A stretch of DNA of 64,000 nucleotides, from NCBI RefSeq assembly GCF_000621205.1, contig NZ_JHYY01000013.1, positions 62,001 through 126,000 on the forward strand. Direction: 5' to 3'. Positions 1 through 8,112 of the stretch are shown piece after piece. A program made the translations under genes and the position numbers. The notes under the pieces were generated by a model. The model ran no database searches and was not told the origin of the DNA. It was given only the letters and a program-made list of their open reading frames with translations. This DNA comes from Halotalea alkalilenta DSM 17697 (GTDB lineage: Bacteria; Pseudomonadota; Gammaproteobacteria; Pseudomonadales; Halomonadaceae). The number at the start of each line of letters is the position of its first letter. Position 1 is the stretch's first letter.

Positions 1-642
1 GCAGAGATGGATCCCCGGCACCTCGTAGTACTTACCCCGGTGGCCGATCGGATGGACCTTGCGCGGATCGCTGAACACCCCACGCTCACGATCGCGTACC
101 ACCGCGTCATCCTCCCACGAGCCCTCCCACAGCTTGTAGGTGACGTCGAGGAACTCATCGGCGATGTCGTAGCGTTCGTCGTGGGAGATCTGCTGTTTGT
201 GCCCGAGGTTGACCGCGGCGCTGTTGAGATAGGAGGTGACCACGTTCCACGCCACCCGGCCCTTGGTCAGGTGATCGAGGGTCGAGAACTTGCGCGCCAG
301 CGCATAGGGCTGCTCATAGGTCAGCGCCGAGGTCACCCCGAAGCCGAGATGCCGGGTCACCGCCGCCATCGCCGGCACTTGGAAGAACGGATCGTTGACC
401 GGCACCTGGTCGGCGTCGATCAGCGCACTCTCGACCGAGCCGCGGTAGACGTCGTAAACCCCGACCACATCGGCGATGAACAGCGTATCGAAGCGTCCGC
501 GCTCGAGCAGCCTGGCCAGCTCGGTCCAGTAATCGAGATCCTTGTAGCGCCACGCTTGGTTGTCGGGGTGGCGCCAGGTACCCGCGGCCTGGTGGCTTAC
601 GCAGGTCATGTCGAAGGCGTTGAGGATGATGCGTTTGGGCAT
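1..642 (-). CDS. FMN-dependent monooxygenase, NtaA/SnaA/DszA family (3' end outside window)
   Basis: The frame opens at an ATG (complement of 640-642) preceded by GGGAG at a normal distance and runs open off the left edge, so only about 214 N-terminal residues are seen. They begin MPKRIILNAFDM and include FIADVVGVYDVYRG and VAWNVVTSYLNSAA, which are typical of class C flavin monooxygenases that use reduced FMN to attack sulfur- or nitrogen-bearing organics. The protein is clearly a paralogue of the one at 1496-2890, with co-linear identity over most of the visible part. It lies 38 bp after the NlpA-like gene on the same strand, so it is probably the last known member of the sulfur cluster. 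The substrate is unknown; an alkyl sulfone, a thiophene-like compound or an aminopolycarboxylate are possible. Confidence 0.85.
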   Translation of the reverse strand, partial: MPKRIILNAFDMTCVSHQAAGTWRHPDNQAWRYKDLDYWTELARLLERGRFDTLFIADVVGVYDVYRGSVESALIDADQVPVNDPFFQVPAMAAVTRHLGFGVTSALTYEQPYALARKFSTLDHLTKGRVAWNVVTSYLNSAAVNLGHKQQISHDERYDIADEFLDVTYKLWEGSWEDDAVVRDRERGVFSDPRKVHPIGHRGKYYEVPGIHLC

Positions 643-680
643 GGATCTAACTCCCTGTGATCGTGGGTGCTGCCGTGGAA

Positions 681-1499
681 TCAGTCGAGGCGGTGGTGCT
701 CCCAGGCCAGGTCGTAGAGCTCGGCGTCGCCGTAGGCACGCTCGAGCGCAGCACGCACCTCTGGGGCGGTCTGGTAGATGCGAATGAACTCATGGATGCG
801 CGGGTCGTCTCGATTGTCCGGCCGGGTGACGAACATCAGCGCGTATTTACCTCCGGTATCGCCGTTGCAGCGCAGGGCGTCGCTCGGGTCGATGGTGCCC
901 GCTGCGCGGACGTGGATCGGGTAGCTCTGGGCTAAGTCGACATCGGGAATCACCCGGGCGAGCTGCGGCCCCTGCATCTCGACGAAGCGCAGGCGCCGGG
1001 GGTTGTCGACCACGTCGAGCACGGTGCCCTGGTCGCCAACCCCATCACGCAGCCGGATCAGCCCGGCGTCCTGGTAGAGCAAAAGCCCGCGCCCCTGGTT
1101 GACCGGATCATCTGCGACCGCAGCGGTCGCGCCGTCGGGCAGTTCGTCGACGCTCGCGTGCTTGCTCGAATAGAGGCAGGTCTTGTCCTCGATGCCGAAG
1201 TCCACCGCGACCAGATCGAGGCCGAGGCTTCGCTTGGCCTCGTCGAGAAACGGCCGATGCTGGAAGTAGTTGAAGTCGAAGTCGCCATTGGCGAGCGCGG
1301 TGTTCGGTGTCACCCAATCGGTGAGCTCGACCACCTCGATCTCGAGCCCCTGCCGTTGGGCCACCTCGGCGGCGGCATGCACCGAGTCGGCCTTGGGGTC
1401 GCTGTTCACCGCCAGGGTCAGCGGTGCCGCCGCGGCGCTGACCGATGACAGCGCGAGCATCAGCGAGGCGGTCAGAGCTGAGCGTGCGGCGAATCTCAT
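681..1499 (-). CDS. NlpA/MetQ-family ABC substrate-binding protein
   Basis: A 272-residue periplasmic binding protein of the NlpA (MetQ-like) family. Residues 1-24 form a Sec signal peptide ending in an Ala-rich cleavage region; no lipobox cysteine is visible, whereas most MetQ proteins are lipoproteins. Family hallmarks are NSDPKADSVH after the signal, the DFDFNYFQHRPFLDE segment and a DPVNQGRGLLLYQDAGLI segment. MetQ-type proteins deliver methionine or other organosulfur ligands to MetNI-like permeases, but no permease or ATPase lies in the window next to it. The start codon overlaps the stop of the upstream monooxygenase by 4 bp (ATGA), indicating translational coupling. The context suggests it captures an organosulfur compound for the neighbouring monooxygenases; the ligand is inferred, not shown. 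Confidence 0.85.
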   Translation of the reverse strand: MRFAARSALTASLMLALSSVSAAAAPLTLAVNSDPKADSVHAAAEVAQRQGLEIEVVELTDWVTPNTALANGDFDFNYFQHRPFLDEAKRSLGLDLVAVDFGIEDKTCLYSSKHASVDELPDGATAAVADDPVNQGRGLLLYQDAGLIRLRDGVGDQGTVLDVVDNPRRLRFVEMQGPQLARVIPDVDLAQSYPIHVRAAGTIDPSDALRCNGDTGGKYALMFVTRPDNRDDPRIHEFIRIYQTAPEVRAALERAYGDAELYDLAWEHHRLD

Positions 1500-2890
1500 C
1501 GCGCCACCTCCAGCCGTTCGCGCTGGGCCTGGAAGCGATAGCCCGCGCCGGGATGGGGAGCCGCGAGGCGATCGCCTGCGCCGAACAGCTTTTGGCGCAG
1601 GCTGCCGGAGCGATACTCGGACTTGTAGCGCCCGCGCCGGGTCAGCTCGGGAACCAGCAGGTCGACCACCGCCTCGAACGTCTCGGGAGTGACCGCATAG
1701 GCGAGATTGAAGCCGTCGACGCCGGTCTCCTCCACCCAGGCTTCAAGTTCGTCGGCGACCGACTCGGGGGAACCAACGCTAAGCGGCCCATAGCCGCCGA
1801 TCCCGACCCAGCGGGCAATCTCTTCGGGGGTCCAGACCCGCCCGGGATCAGCGCTGGAAAACGCCTCGACCGCCGACTGGATCGCGTTGGTGTGTACATG
1901 GGCAAGCGGCTGGCGCGGATCGAACCCGGCCATATCGAGCCCGGTCCAGCCGGAGATCAGGGTCAGAGCGCCATCGAGATCGACATAGTCGAGATATTCC
2001 CGATGGCGAGCACGCGCTAAGGCATCGCTGTCATCGACGATCACCGTATGCAGGTTGAATATCTTGAGCGCATCCGGCGCACGTCCAGCGATCTCGGCCT
2101 GGTGGCGCAGTCCTTCGACTACCTTGCGCAGCACCGTCTTCGATGGCGCAGCAACGAACACGCACTCGGCATGCCGAGCGGCGAAGGCGGTACCGCGGGA
2201 GGAGGCCCCGGCCTGGAACAGCACCGGAGTGCGCTGCGGCGATGGCTCGCACAGGTGGATGCCAGGCACCTCGAAGTAGCGTCCGCGATGGTCGATCGGG
2301 TGGACCCGCGCCGGATCGGCGTAGCGGTTGGCCGCGGCCTCGCGCAGTACCGCCGCCTCCTCCCAGCTGCCCTCCCAGAGCTTGTAGCAGACCTCGAGAT
2401 ACTCCTCGGCCAGGTCGTAGCGCTGGTCATGGTCGAGCTGCTGGCGCTGGCCAAGATTGCGCGCGCCGCTCTCCAGGTAGGAGGTGACGATGTTCCAGCC
2501 GACCCGGCCGTCGGTCAGGTGATCGAGGGTCGACAGGCGTCGAGCGAACGGATAGGGGTGCTCGAAGGAGAGCGAGGCGGTCAGCCCAAACCCCAGATGC
2601 TCGGTCACCGTCGCCATCGCCGCGACCAGCGGCAGCGGATCGTTCACCGGCACCTGCACCGCGCCGCGCAGCGCCTCGCTGGCATCGCCGCGATAGACGT
2701 CGTAGACGCCGAGCACATCGGCGATGAACAGCGCATCGAAGCGCCCGCGCTCGAGGGTGCGGGCAAGCTCGAGCCAATAATCCAGCCGTCGATAGTCGCG
2801 CGCACGATCGCGCGGGTGACGCCACAGCCCCGGCGACTGATGGACGATGCAGTTCATGTCGAATGCGTTGAGCAGGATCTCTTTCATCAT
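1496..2890 (-). CDS. FMN-dependent monooxygenase, NtaA/SnaA/DszA family
   Basis: A complete 464-residue flavin monooxygenase of the nitrilotriacetate/pristinamycin/dibenzothiophene-sulfone monooxygenase family, a usual length for this group. Visible motifs include MKEILLNAFDMN at the start, FDALFIADVLGVYDVYRG, LTDGRVGWNIVTSYLESGARNLG, and the C-terminal stretch GPLSVGSPESVADELEAWVEE typical of bacterial luciferase-like folds. The enzyme needs reduced FMN from a separate reductase, which is not encoded nearby. The gene starts 12 bp after sfnB and overlaps the NlpA-like gene by 4 bp, so it belongs to the same transcript. Two consecutive ATG codons open the frame; either could be used. It probably cleaves a C-S bond in a sulfone or thioether, by analogy with DszA and its SfnB-like partner. 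Confidence 0.9.
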   Translation of the reverse strand: MMKEILLNAFDMNCIVHQSPGLWRHPRDRARDYRRLDYWLELARTLERGRFDALFIADVLGVYDVYRGDASEALRGAVQVPVNDPLPLVAAMATVTEHLGFGLTASLSFEHPYPFARRLSTLDHLTDGRVGWNIVTSYLESGARNLGQRQQLDHDQRYDLAEEYLEVCYKLWEGSWEEAAVLREAAANRYADPARVHPIDHRGRYFEVPGIHLCEPSPQRTPVLFQAGASSRGTAFAARHAECVFVAAPSKTVLRKVVEGLRHQAEIAGRAPDALKIFNLHTVIVDDSDALARARHREYLDYVDLDGALTLISGWTGLDMAGFDPRQPLAHVHTNAIQSAVEAFSSADPGRVWTPEEIARWVGIGGYGPLSVGSPESVADELEAWVEETGVDGFNLAYAVTPETFEAVVDLLVPELTRRGRYKSEYRSGSLRQKLFGAGDRLAAPHPGAGYRFQAQRERLEVAR

Positions 2891-2902
2891 CGGTTCCAGG
2901 CG

Positions 2903-4150
2903 TCAGTTCCAGGCGTGGCGCTTTGGCGAGGCGCCGTTGAGCACGTGGTTGCCGAGCAGATGGAGCTTCCAGCGCACCGGGTCGTGCAGGGTATGCACGC
3001 GAGCATTGCGCCAGTGCCGGTCATAGCCGAACTCCGAGAGCGTCGAGCTGGTGCCGCTCAGTTCGAACAGTCGCTCGGCCGCCTCGAGGGCGAACTCGGT
3101 GGTCGCCACCTTGGCCTTGGCTACCGCTACCGAGGCGAGGTCGACCGCCTCGTCGTCGAGCCGCCGGTCGGCCTCGTCGACCGCCAGCGCTGCGCGCTCG
3201 AGCAGCGCGTCCGCCGCCTCACGCTGGGTGGCGAGCCGGCCGAGACGAGCCAGCGAGAGTGGATCTTCGCAGGCCCGCTCGACCCCGCTGTCGATCCAGG
3301 GGCGGGCACGATGGCGCAGGTAATCGAGGGTGTCGTCGAGGGCACCGACGCCGATGCCAAGATCGATCGCCGCCTGGAGCAGCTGGGAGACCGGACCGTT
3401 CGAAGAGGCGCCGCCCGGCCGCTCACCCGCTACCACCCGACGGCGCGGTAGCACCGCGCCGTCGAGGATCACGCTGCCGCTGGCGGTAGTGCGCTGGCCG
3501 AAGCTGCGCCAGTCGTCCACCACCTCGAGTCCCGGGGTACGGCGATCGAAGAACGCCACCTCCACTTGCCCCTGCGCGTTGGTCGCGGTGACCGGCACCA
3601 GGTCGGCGTAGAGCGCCCCTGTGGAATAGAACTTGCGCCCGTCGACCCGGGCACGGGCCTCATCGACCGCGGTGATCCGGGTCTCGAACACGCCTACGTG
3701 GGCTCGAGTCTTTGCATCCCGGGCATTGCGCTTCTCGCTCAGTGCGTTGCCGATGCGGGCGCCAGAGAGCACAGCGGCGAACAGCTCGCGCTGCTGCTCC
3801 GCACTGGCATTGAGGGCGATGAAATTGACGTAGCCGAAATGGTTCTGCGCCAGCTGGGCGATCGAAGGATCTGCGGCGCTGATGATCGCGAATACCCGGG
3901 CCACGGTGAGATAGGAGGCTTGGAGGCCACCGTGCTTGCGCGGCACGCTGATCGCCCACAGGCCGCTCTTGGAGTAGGCATCGAGTTCCGCCACCGGTGC
4001 CAGCCGCTCCCGGTCGCGCTGTGCGGCGCCGGGCGCGAACTGCGCGGCGAGGCGATGAGCGATCTCCAGGGCCTCGGCCTCGGTAGCCACTCGGTCGGCG
4101 AGCGGCCGTAGACCAGCCGCGGTTCGATCCAGCAAGGATGGCGTGCTCAT
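2903..4150 (-). CDS. sfnB: SfnB-like sulfur-acquisition oxidoreductase (acyl-CoA dehydrogenase fold)
   Basis: A 415-residue protein with an acyl-CoA dehydrogenase-type fold, closest in look to SfnB/DszC/MsuC flavin oxidoreductases of sulfone and thiophene metabolism. Recognisable segments are SGLWAISVPRKHGGL, DPSIAQLAQNHFGYVNF, RVDGRKFYSTGALYADLVPVTA and FGQRTTASGSVILDGAVLP. The start has GAGG about 12 bases upstream. It is the first gene of a minus-strand cluster (sfnB, monooxygenase, NlpA-like protein, monooxygenase) and lies just downstream of a near-consensus sigma-54 promoter. In Pseudomonas putida SfnB takes part in dimethyl sulfone use under sulfate starvation, controlled by SfnR; a similar activator is encoded at 5823-6977. 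The exact oxygenation substrate here is inferred. Confidence 0.85.
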   Translation of the reverse strand: MSTPSLLDRTAAGLRPLADRVATEAEALEIAHRLAAQFAPGAAQRDRERLAPVAELDAYSKSGLWAISVPRKHGGLQASYLTVARVFAIISAADPSIAQLAQNHFGYVNFIALNASAEQQRELFAAVLSGARIGNALSEKRNARDAKTRAHVGVFETRITAVDEARARVDGRKFYSTGALYADLVPVTATNAQGQVEVAFFDRRTPGLEVVDDWRSFGQRTTASGSVILDGAVLPRRRVVAGERPGGASSNGPVSQLLQAAIDLGIGVGALDDTLDYLRHRARPWIDSGVERACEDPLSLARLGRLATQREAADALLERAALAVDEADRRLDDEAVDLASVAVAKAKVATTEFALEAAERLFELSGTSSTLSEFGYDRHWRNARVHTLHDPVRWKLHLLGNHVLNGASPKRHAWN

Positions 4151-4188
4151 TGGCTGTGCATTCCTCGAAAGCGTTGGGAATGCTTGAC

Positions 4189-4204
4189 AGCAACTTCCGA
4201 GCCA
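4189..4204 (-). promoter_or_regulatory. Sigma-54 promoter (-24/-12) of the sfnB cluster
   Basis: On the minus strand the sequence TGGCTCGGAAGTTGCT matches the sigma-54 consensus TGGCAC-N5-TTGCA closely. The GG (complement of 4202-4203) and GC (complement of 4190-4191) dinucleotides are separated by the obligatory 10 bases, and the main deviation is T for A after TGGC. Transcription would start near 4178, about 28 bases before the sfnB ATG. A sigma-54-dependent activator without a receiver domain is encoded 1.6 kb away. Confidence 0.65.
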
Positions 4205-4352
4205 CTCACTACATGATTGATTTTAAATACAAAAATTCCACATCCAGAAAAACATCGGTATGGATTCCAACCAGCACGGCCAACCAGGCGCTGGAAATCC
4301 GACAGCAGCGGCATGCATCCCCTGCCTACCGTCGCTGTGGAAAATCAAGCAG

Positions 4353-4373
4353 CCCACCGCCGGTATTGGTGGG
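4353..4373. promoter_or_regulatory. Inverted repeat between the divergent sulfur genes (possible activator site)
   Basis: CCCACC and GGTGGG form 6-bp arms around a 9-bp centre, about 150 bp upstream of the sfnB promoter and 65 bp upstream of the weaker candidate in front of ssuD. The position suits an enhancer-type site for the SfnR-like activator, but short arms of this kind arise by chance in GC-rich DNA. The rest of the 427-bp divergent region (4151-4577) shows no other gene. Confidence 0.2.
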
Positions 4374-4435
4374 TATCTATCACTACGCCGCGGAGCAATG
4401 AGCCCCAACTCATTGATATGCAAGAAAAGCGGACA

Positions 4436-4452
4436 TGGCATGCGCTATGCAT
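4436..4452 (+). promoter_or_regulatory. Possible sigma-54 promoter of ssuD
   Basis: TGGCATGCGCTATGCAT keeps the GG-N10-GC spacing of sigma-54 promoters but has ATGC in place of TTGC and T for C in the -24 element. Transcription would start near 4463, giving a leader of about 115 bases before the ssuD ATG. It is weaker than the divergent promoter at 4189-4204 and is supported mainly by context. Confidence 0.3.
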
Positions 4453-4577
4453 CGAGGCAGTGAAAGAGAGCGGTCGCCGTCGTCGGGCCACCAGCTCGCA
4501 ATGCGGGCGTCCATAGAACCGCTCTCGCCGCTATTCGAGCCATGCCTATCCGCGACCCAACCAGGAGTTACCTACGT

Positions 4578-5789
4578 ATGTCCAACCAGCCCGTTCCCGA
4601 CCTTTCGACAGGAGTGCCCGCCGCCAGCCGCGCCAAGGTGCTGTGGTTCCTGCCCACTCACGGCGATGGACGCTTCCTGGGTACCAGCAAGGGTGGACGC
4701 GGCGTGGATCTCGCCTATCTGCGCCAGATCGCCCAGGCCGCCGACAGCCTCGGCTACTACGGTGTGCTGCTGCCCACCGGCCGCAGCTGCGAAGACTCCT
4801 GGGTGGTCGCCTCCGCCCTGGCGCCGCTGACCGAGCGGCTGCGCTTTCTGGTCGCAGTGCGCCCCGGGCTGCAGTCGCCCGCGGTCGCGGCGAGAATGAC
4901 CGCGACCCTCGACCGGCTCTCCGGCGGGCGGCTGCTGATCAACGTGGTGACCGGGGGCGATCCGGTCGAGAACAAAGGCGATGGCGTATTCCTCTCCCAT
5001 GCCGAGCGCTACGAAGTGACCCGTGAATTCCTCGATGTCTACCAGCGCCTGTTGGCCGGCGAAACGGTCGACCATGCCGGCAAGCATCTGCGCATCGAAG
5101 GAGGGCAACTGCTGTTCTCGCCGGTGCAGCAAGGCGGGCCGCCGCTCTACTTCGGCGGCTCCTCCGAGGCGGCGATCGACGTCGCGGCGAAGACCATCGA
5201 CAAGTACCTGACCTGGGGCGAGCCACCGGCACTGGTCGCCGAGAAGATCCGTACCGTGAAGGCCGCCGCCGATGCGGCGGGACGCCAAGTGAGCTTCGGC
5301 ATCCGCCTGCACGTGATCGTGCGCGATACCGACGAACAGGCCTGGGCCGCGGCCGACGCCCTGATCTCGCATCTCGACGATGAGACCATCGCCCAGGCCC
5401 AGCAGGCCTTCGCGCGGATGGACTCGGTGGGCCAGGCAAGAATGTCGAAGCTTCACGGCGGCCGACGCGACAAGCTCGAAATCAGTCCCAACCTGTGGGC
5501 CGGGGTCGGCCTCGTACGCGGCGGCGCGGGCACTGCCCTGGTGGGCAGCCCCGAGACGGTGGCTGCGCGGATGCGCGAGTACCAGGCGCTCGGTATCGAT
5601 ACTTTCATCCTCTCCGGCTATCCGCACCTGGAGGAGGCGTATCGCTTCGGCGAGGGCGTGCTGCCGCTGCTCGAACTCGATCACGGCGCGGACTCGAATA
5701 CGCGTCGCGAGCAGATCAGGGCCAACATGGGGCCGTTCGGCGAGACCATCGCCAACGTCTCGCGCCCCAGCGAGCGCGAGCATGCTTGA
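4578..5789 (+). CDS. ssuD: Alkanesulfonate monooxygenase, FMNH2-dependent
   Basis: A 403-residue protein highly similar along its whole length to E. coli SsuD, which cleaves C1-C14 alkanesulfonates to aldehyde and sulfite with reduced FMN and oxygen. Matching segments include [34 protein letters not shown] (with the active-site region cysteine), [36 protein letters not shown], and [19 protein letters not shown]. The ATG at 4578 is preferred because AGGAG lies at 4563-4567; an upstream in-frame ATG at 4542 would add 12 residues that do not fit the family. No ssuE, ssuA, ssuB or ssuC is adjacent, so flavin reductase and sulfonate uptake must come from elsewhere. It is transcribed divergently from the sfnB cluster and is probably part of the same sulfate-starvation response. 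Confidence 0.95.
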   Translation: MSNQPVPDLSTGVPAASRAKVLWFLPTHGDGRFLGTSKGGRGVDLAYLRQIAQAADSLGYYGVLLPTGRSCEDSWVVASALAPLTERLRFLVAVRPGLQSPAVAARMTATLDRLSGGRLLINVVTGGDPVENKGDGVFLSHAERYEVTREFLDVYQRLLAGETVDHAGKHLRIEGGQLLFSPVQQGGPPLYFGGSSEAAIDVAAKTIDKYLTWGEPPALVAEKIRTVKAAADAAGRQVSFGIRLHVIVRDTDEQAWAAADALISHLDDETIAQAQQAFARMDSVGQARMSKLHGGRRDKLEISPNLWAGVGLVRGGAGTALVGSPETVAARMREYQALGIDTFILSGYPHLEEAYRFGEGVLPLLELDHGADSNTRREQIRANMGPFGETIANVSRPSEREHA

Positions 5790-5822
5790 ACTACCGCCGG
5801 GGTGCCCTTCGGGCGCCCCGGC

Positions 5823-6977
<1,155 letters not shown>

Positions 6978-7044
6978 CTGCTCCTCCCTGTTGGATTGGC
7001 AACAGGCCCCATTAGACGCGCCTTCTTCCTGCTTTTTAAGCAAT

Positions 7045-7085
7045 AAAAAATAGCCCGATTATTCCATTGAAGAATAACCGGGCTA
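7045..7085 (-). terminator. Rho-independent terminator after pdxY
   Basis: Arms TAGCCCGATTATT (7051-7063) and AATAACCGGGCTA (7073-7085) pair over 13 positions with one mismatch around a 9-base loop. On the minus strand the hairpin is followed by a run of six T (complement of 7045-7050), so it ends the pdxY transcript before sfnR. Confidence 0.85.
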
Positions 7086-7102
7086 TGGGCAAGGCCGTTG
7101 CA

Positions 7103-7996
7103 TCACTCGAGGGGCTGGACCTCGTAGCTCACCTTCGGCGTGCACAGGCTCGACTGCGCCTGGATCAAGGGCAGGTCCCGGCTCCCCTGCGGAGTCCGCT
7201 CGATCAGCTCGCTCAGGGTGGCGACCGCGTGGCCTAGCGCACCGGCGGTCTCGCCGTGCTGCAGATAGTCACCGAGGAATACCGCGGAAAACACGTCGCC
7301 CATGCCGTTGGGCAGCGGAGAGAGCGGTATCCGCGGCGCCTCGACGAACCAGGCCGCATCGCGCTCTACCGCCAGGGTGCGCAGCCGGGTGCTGTCGACA
7401 TCGGCGGTAGCGAGACTGGTGATCACCACGCACTTGAGCCGGTCACCATGCGCCTCGAGCAGTTTCCGCGCCGCTTTGAGCGCATCCTCGGTATCGACCA
7501 GCGGCCGATCGATCAGGTACTCGAACTCGAACTGGTTGGGGGTGATGATGTCGGCGCTCGGGACCGCGCGCCGCTTCATGAACTCCGGAATCCCCGGGCG
7601 CACGAAGATCCCCCGGCCGACGTCGCCCATCACCGGGTCGCAAAGATAGAGCGCACTCGGGGTCTGGCGACGGATTTCATCGACCACGCCGAGAATCACC
7701 TCGCCAGTGCCGGCATCGCCCTGGTACCCCGAAAGCACTGCGCCTACGCGCTCAAGCACGTCCCGCGCGCGCAGGCCCTCGAGCACTTCCTCGATGTGGG
7801 CGGCTGAAAACACCTGGCCGCGAAACTCGCCGTAGCCGGTATGGTTGGAGAACTGCACGGTATGGACCGCGACGACTTCGATCCCCATGCGCTGCAGCGG
7901 AAACACCGCCGCCGAGTTACCGACGTGGCCGAAGGCCACATGGGACTGGATCGAAAGGACCAGGGGCGCATCCCGGGATGATGAAGAGGAAGCCAC
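7103..7996 (-). CDS. pdxY: Pyridoxal kinase PdxY
   Basis: A 297-residue ribokinase-fold kinase of the PdxK/PdxY group, which phosphorylates pyridoxal (and related B6 vitamers) to pyridoxal 5'-phosphate with ATP. Hallmarks are LSIQSHVAFGHVGNSAAVFPLQRMG at the N-terminus, the FSNHTGYG loop, LCDPVMGD, ITPNQFEFEYL, and the catalytic anion-hole region PNGMGDVFSAVFLG, where the usual GTGD reads GMGD. A GTG start is used, with GGAGA 9 bases upstream; no closer ATG fits the family N-terminus. It follows the MFS transporter gene by 116 bp with a perfect 13-bp hairpin between them, and is closed by a strong terminator. Two PLP-dependent MocR regulators are encoded elsewhere in the window, but a functional link is speculation. 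Confidence 0.93.
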   Translation of the reverse strand: MASSSSSRDAPLVLSIQSHVAFGHVGNSAAVFPLQRMGIEVVAVHTVQFSNHTGYGEFRGQVFSAAHIEEVLEGLRARDVLERVGAVLSGYQGDAGTGEVILGVVDEIRRQTPSALYLCDPVMGDVGRGIFVRPGIPEFMKRRAVPSADIITPNQFEFEYLIDRPLVDTEDALKAARKLLEAHGDRLKCVVITSLATADVDSTRLRTLAVERDAAWFVEAPRIPLSPLPNGMGDVFSAVFLGDYLQHGETAGALGHAVATLSELIERTPQGSRDLPLIQAQSSLCTPKVSYEVQPLE

Positions 7997-8022
7997 GACG
8001 AGAGTCTCCGCTGAGCGATGAG

Positions 8023-8052
8023 CGAGGACGGCGCCTCCCGGCGCCGTCCTCG
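8023..8052. repeat. Perfect 13-bp hairpin between the MFS gene and pdxY
   Basis: Arms 8023-8035 and 8040-8052 are exactly complementary over 13 bp (CGAGGACGGCGCC) with a 4-base loop that reads GGGA, a GNRA-type tetraloop, on the minus-strand RNA. No T-run follows on either strand, so it is not a classical intrinsic terminator. It lies 27 bases upstream of the pdxY GTG start and could act as an mRNA stabiliser or as a 3' end processed by other means. Confidence 0.6.
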
Positions 8053-8112
8053 GACGTGTGAAAACTTCCTAGAGCATGCAAGACAACCTTCTCGTGCCGC
8101 AAGTAGGAAGGC

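Noticed and set aside
4542-4577. Longer SsuD starting at ATG 4542
   Set aside because: The added 12 residues do not resemble SsuD, and AGGAG is correctly spaced only for the ATG at 4578.
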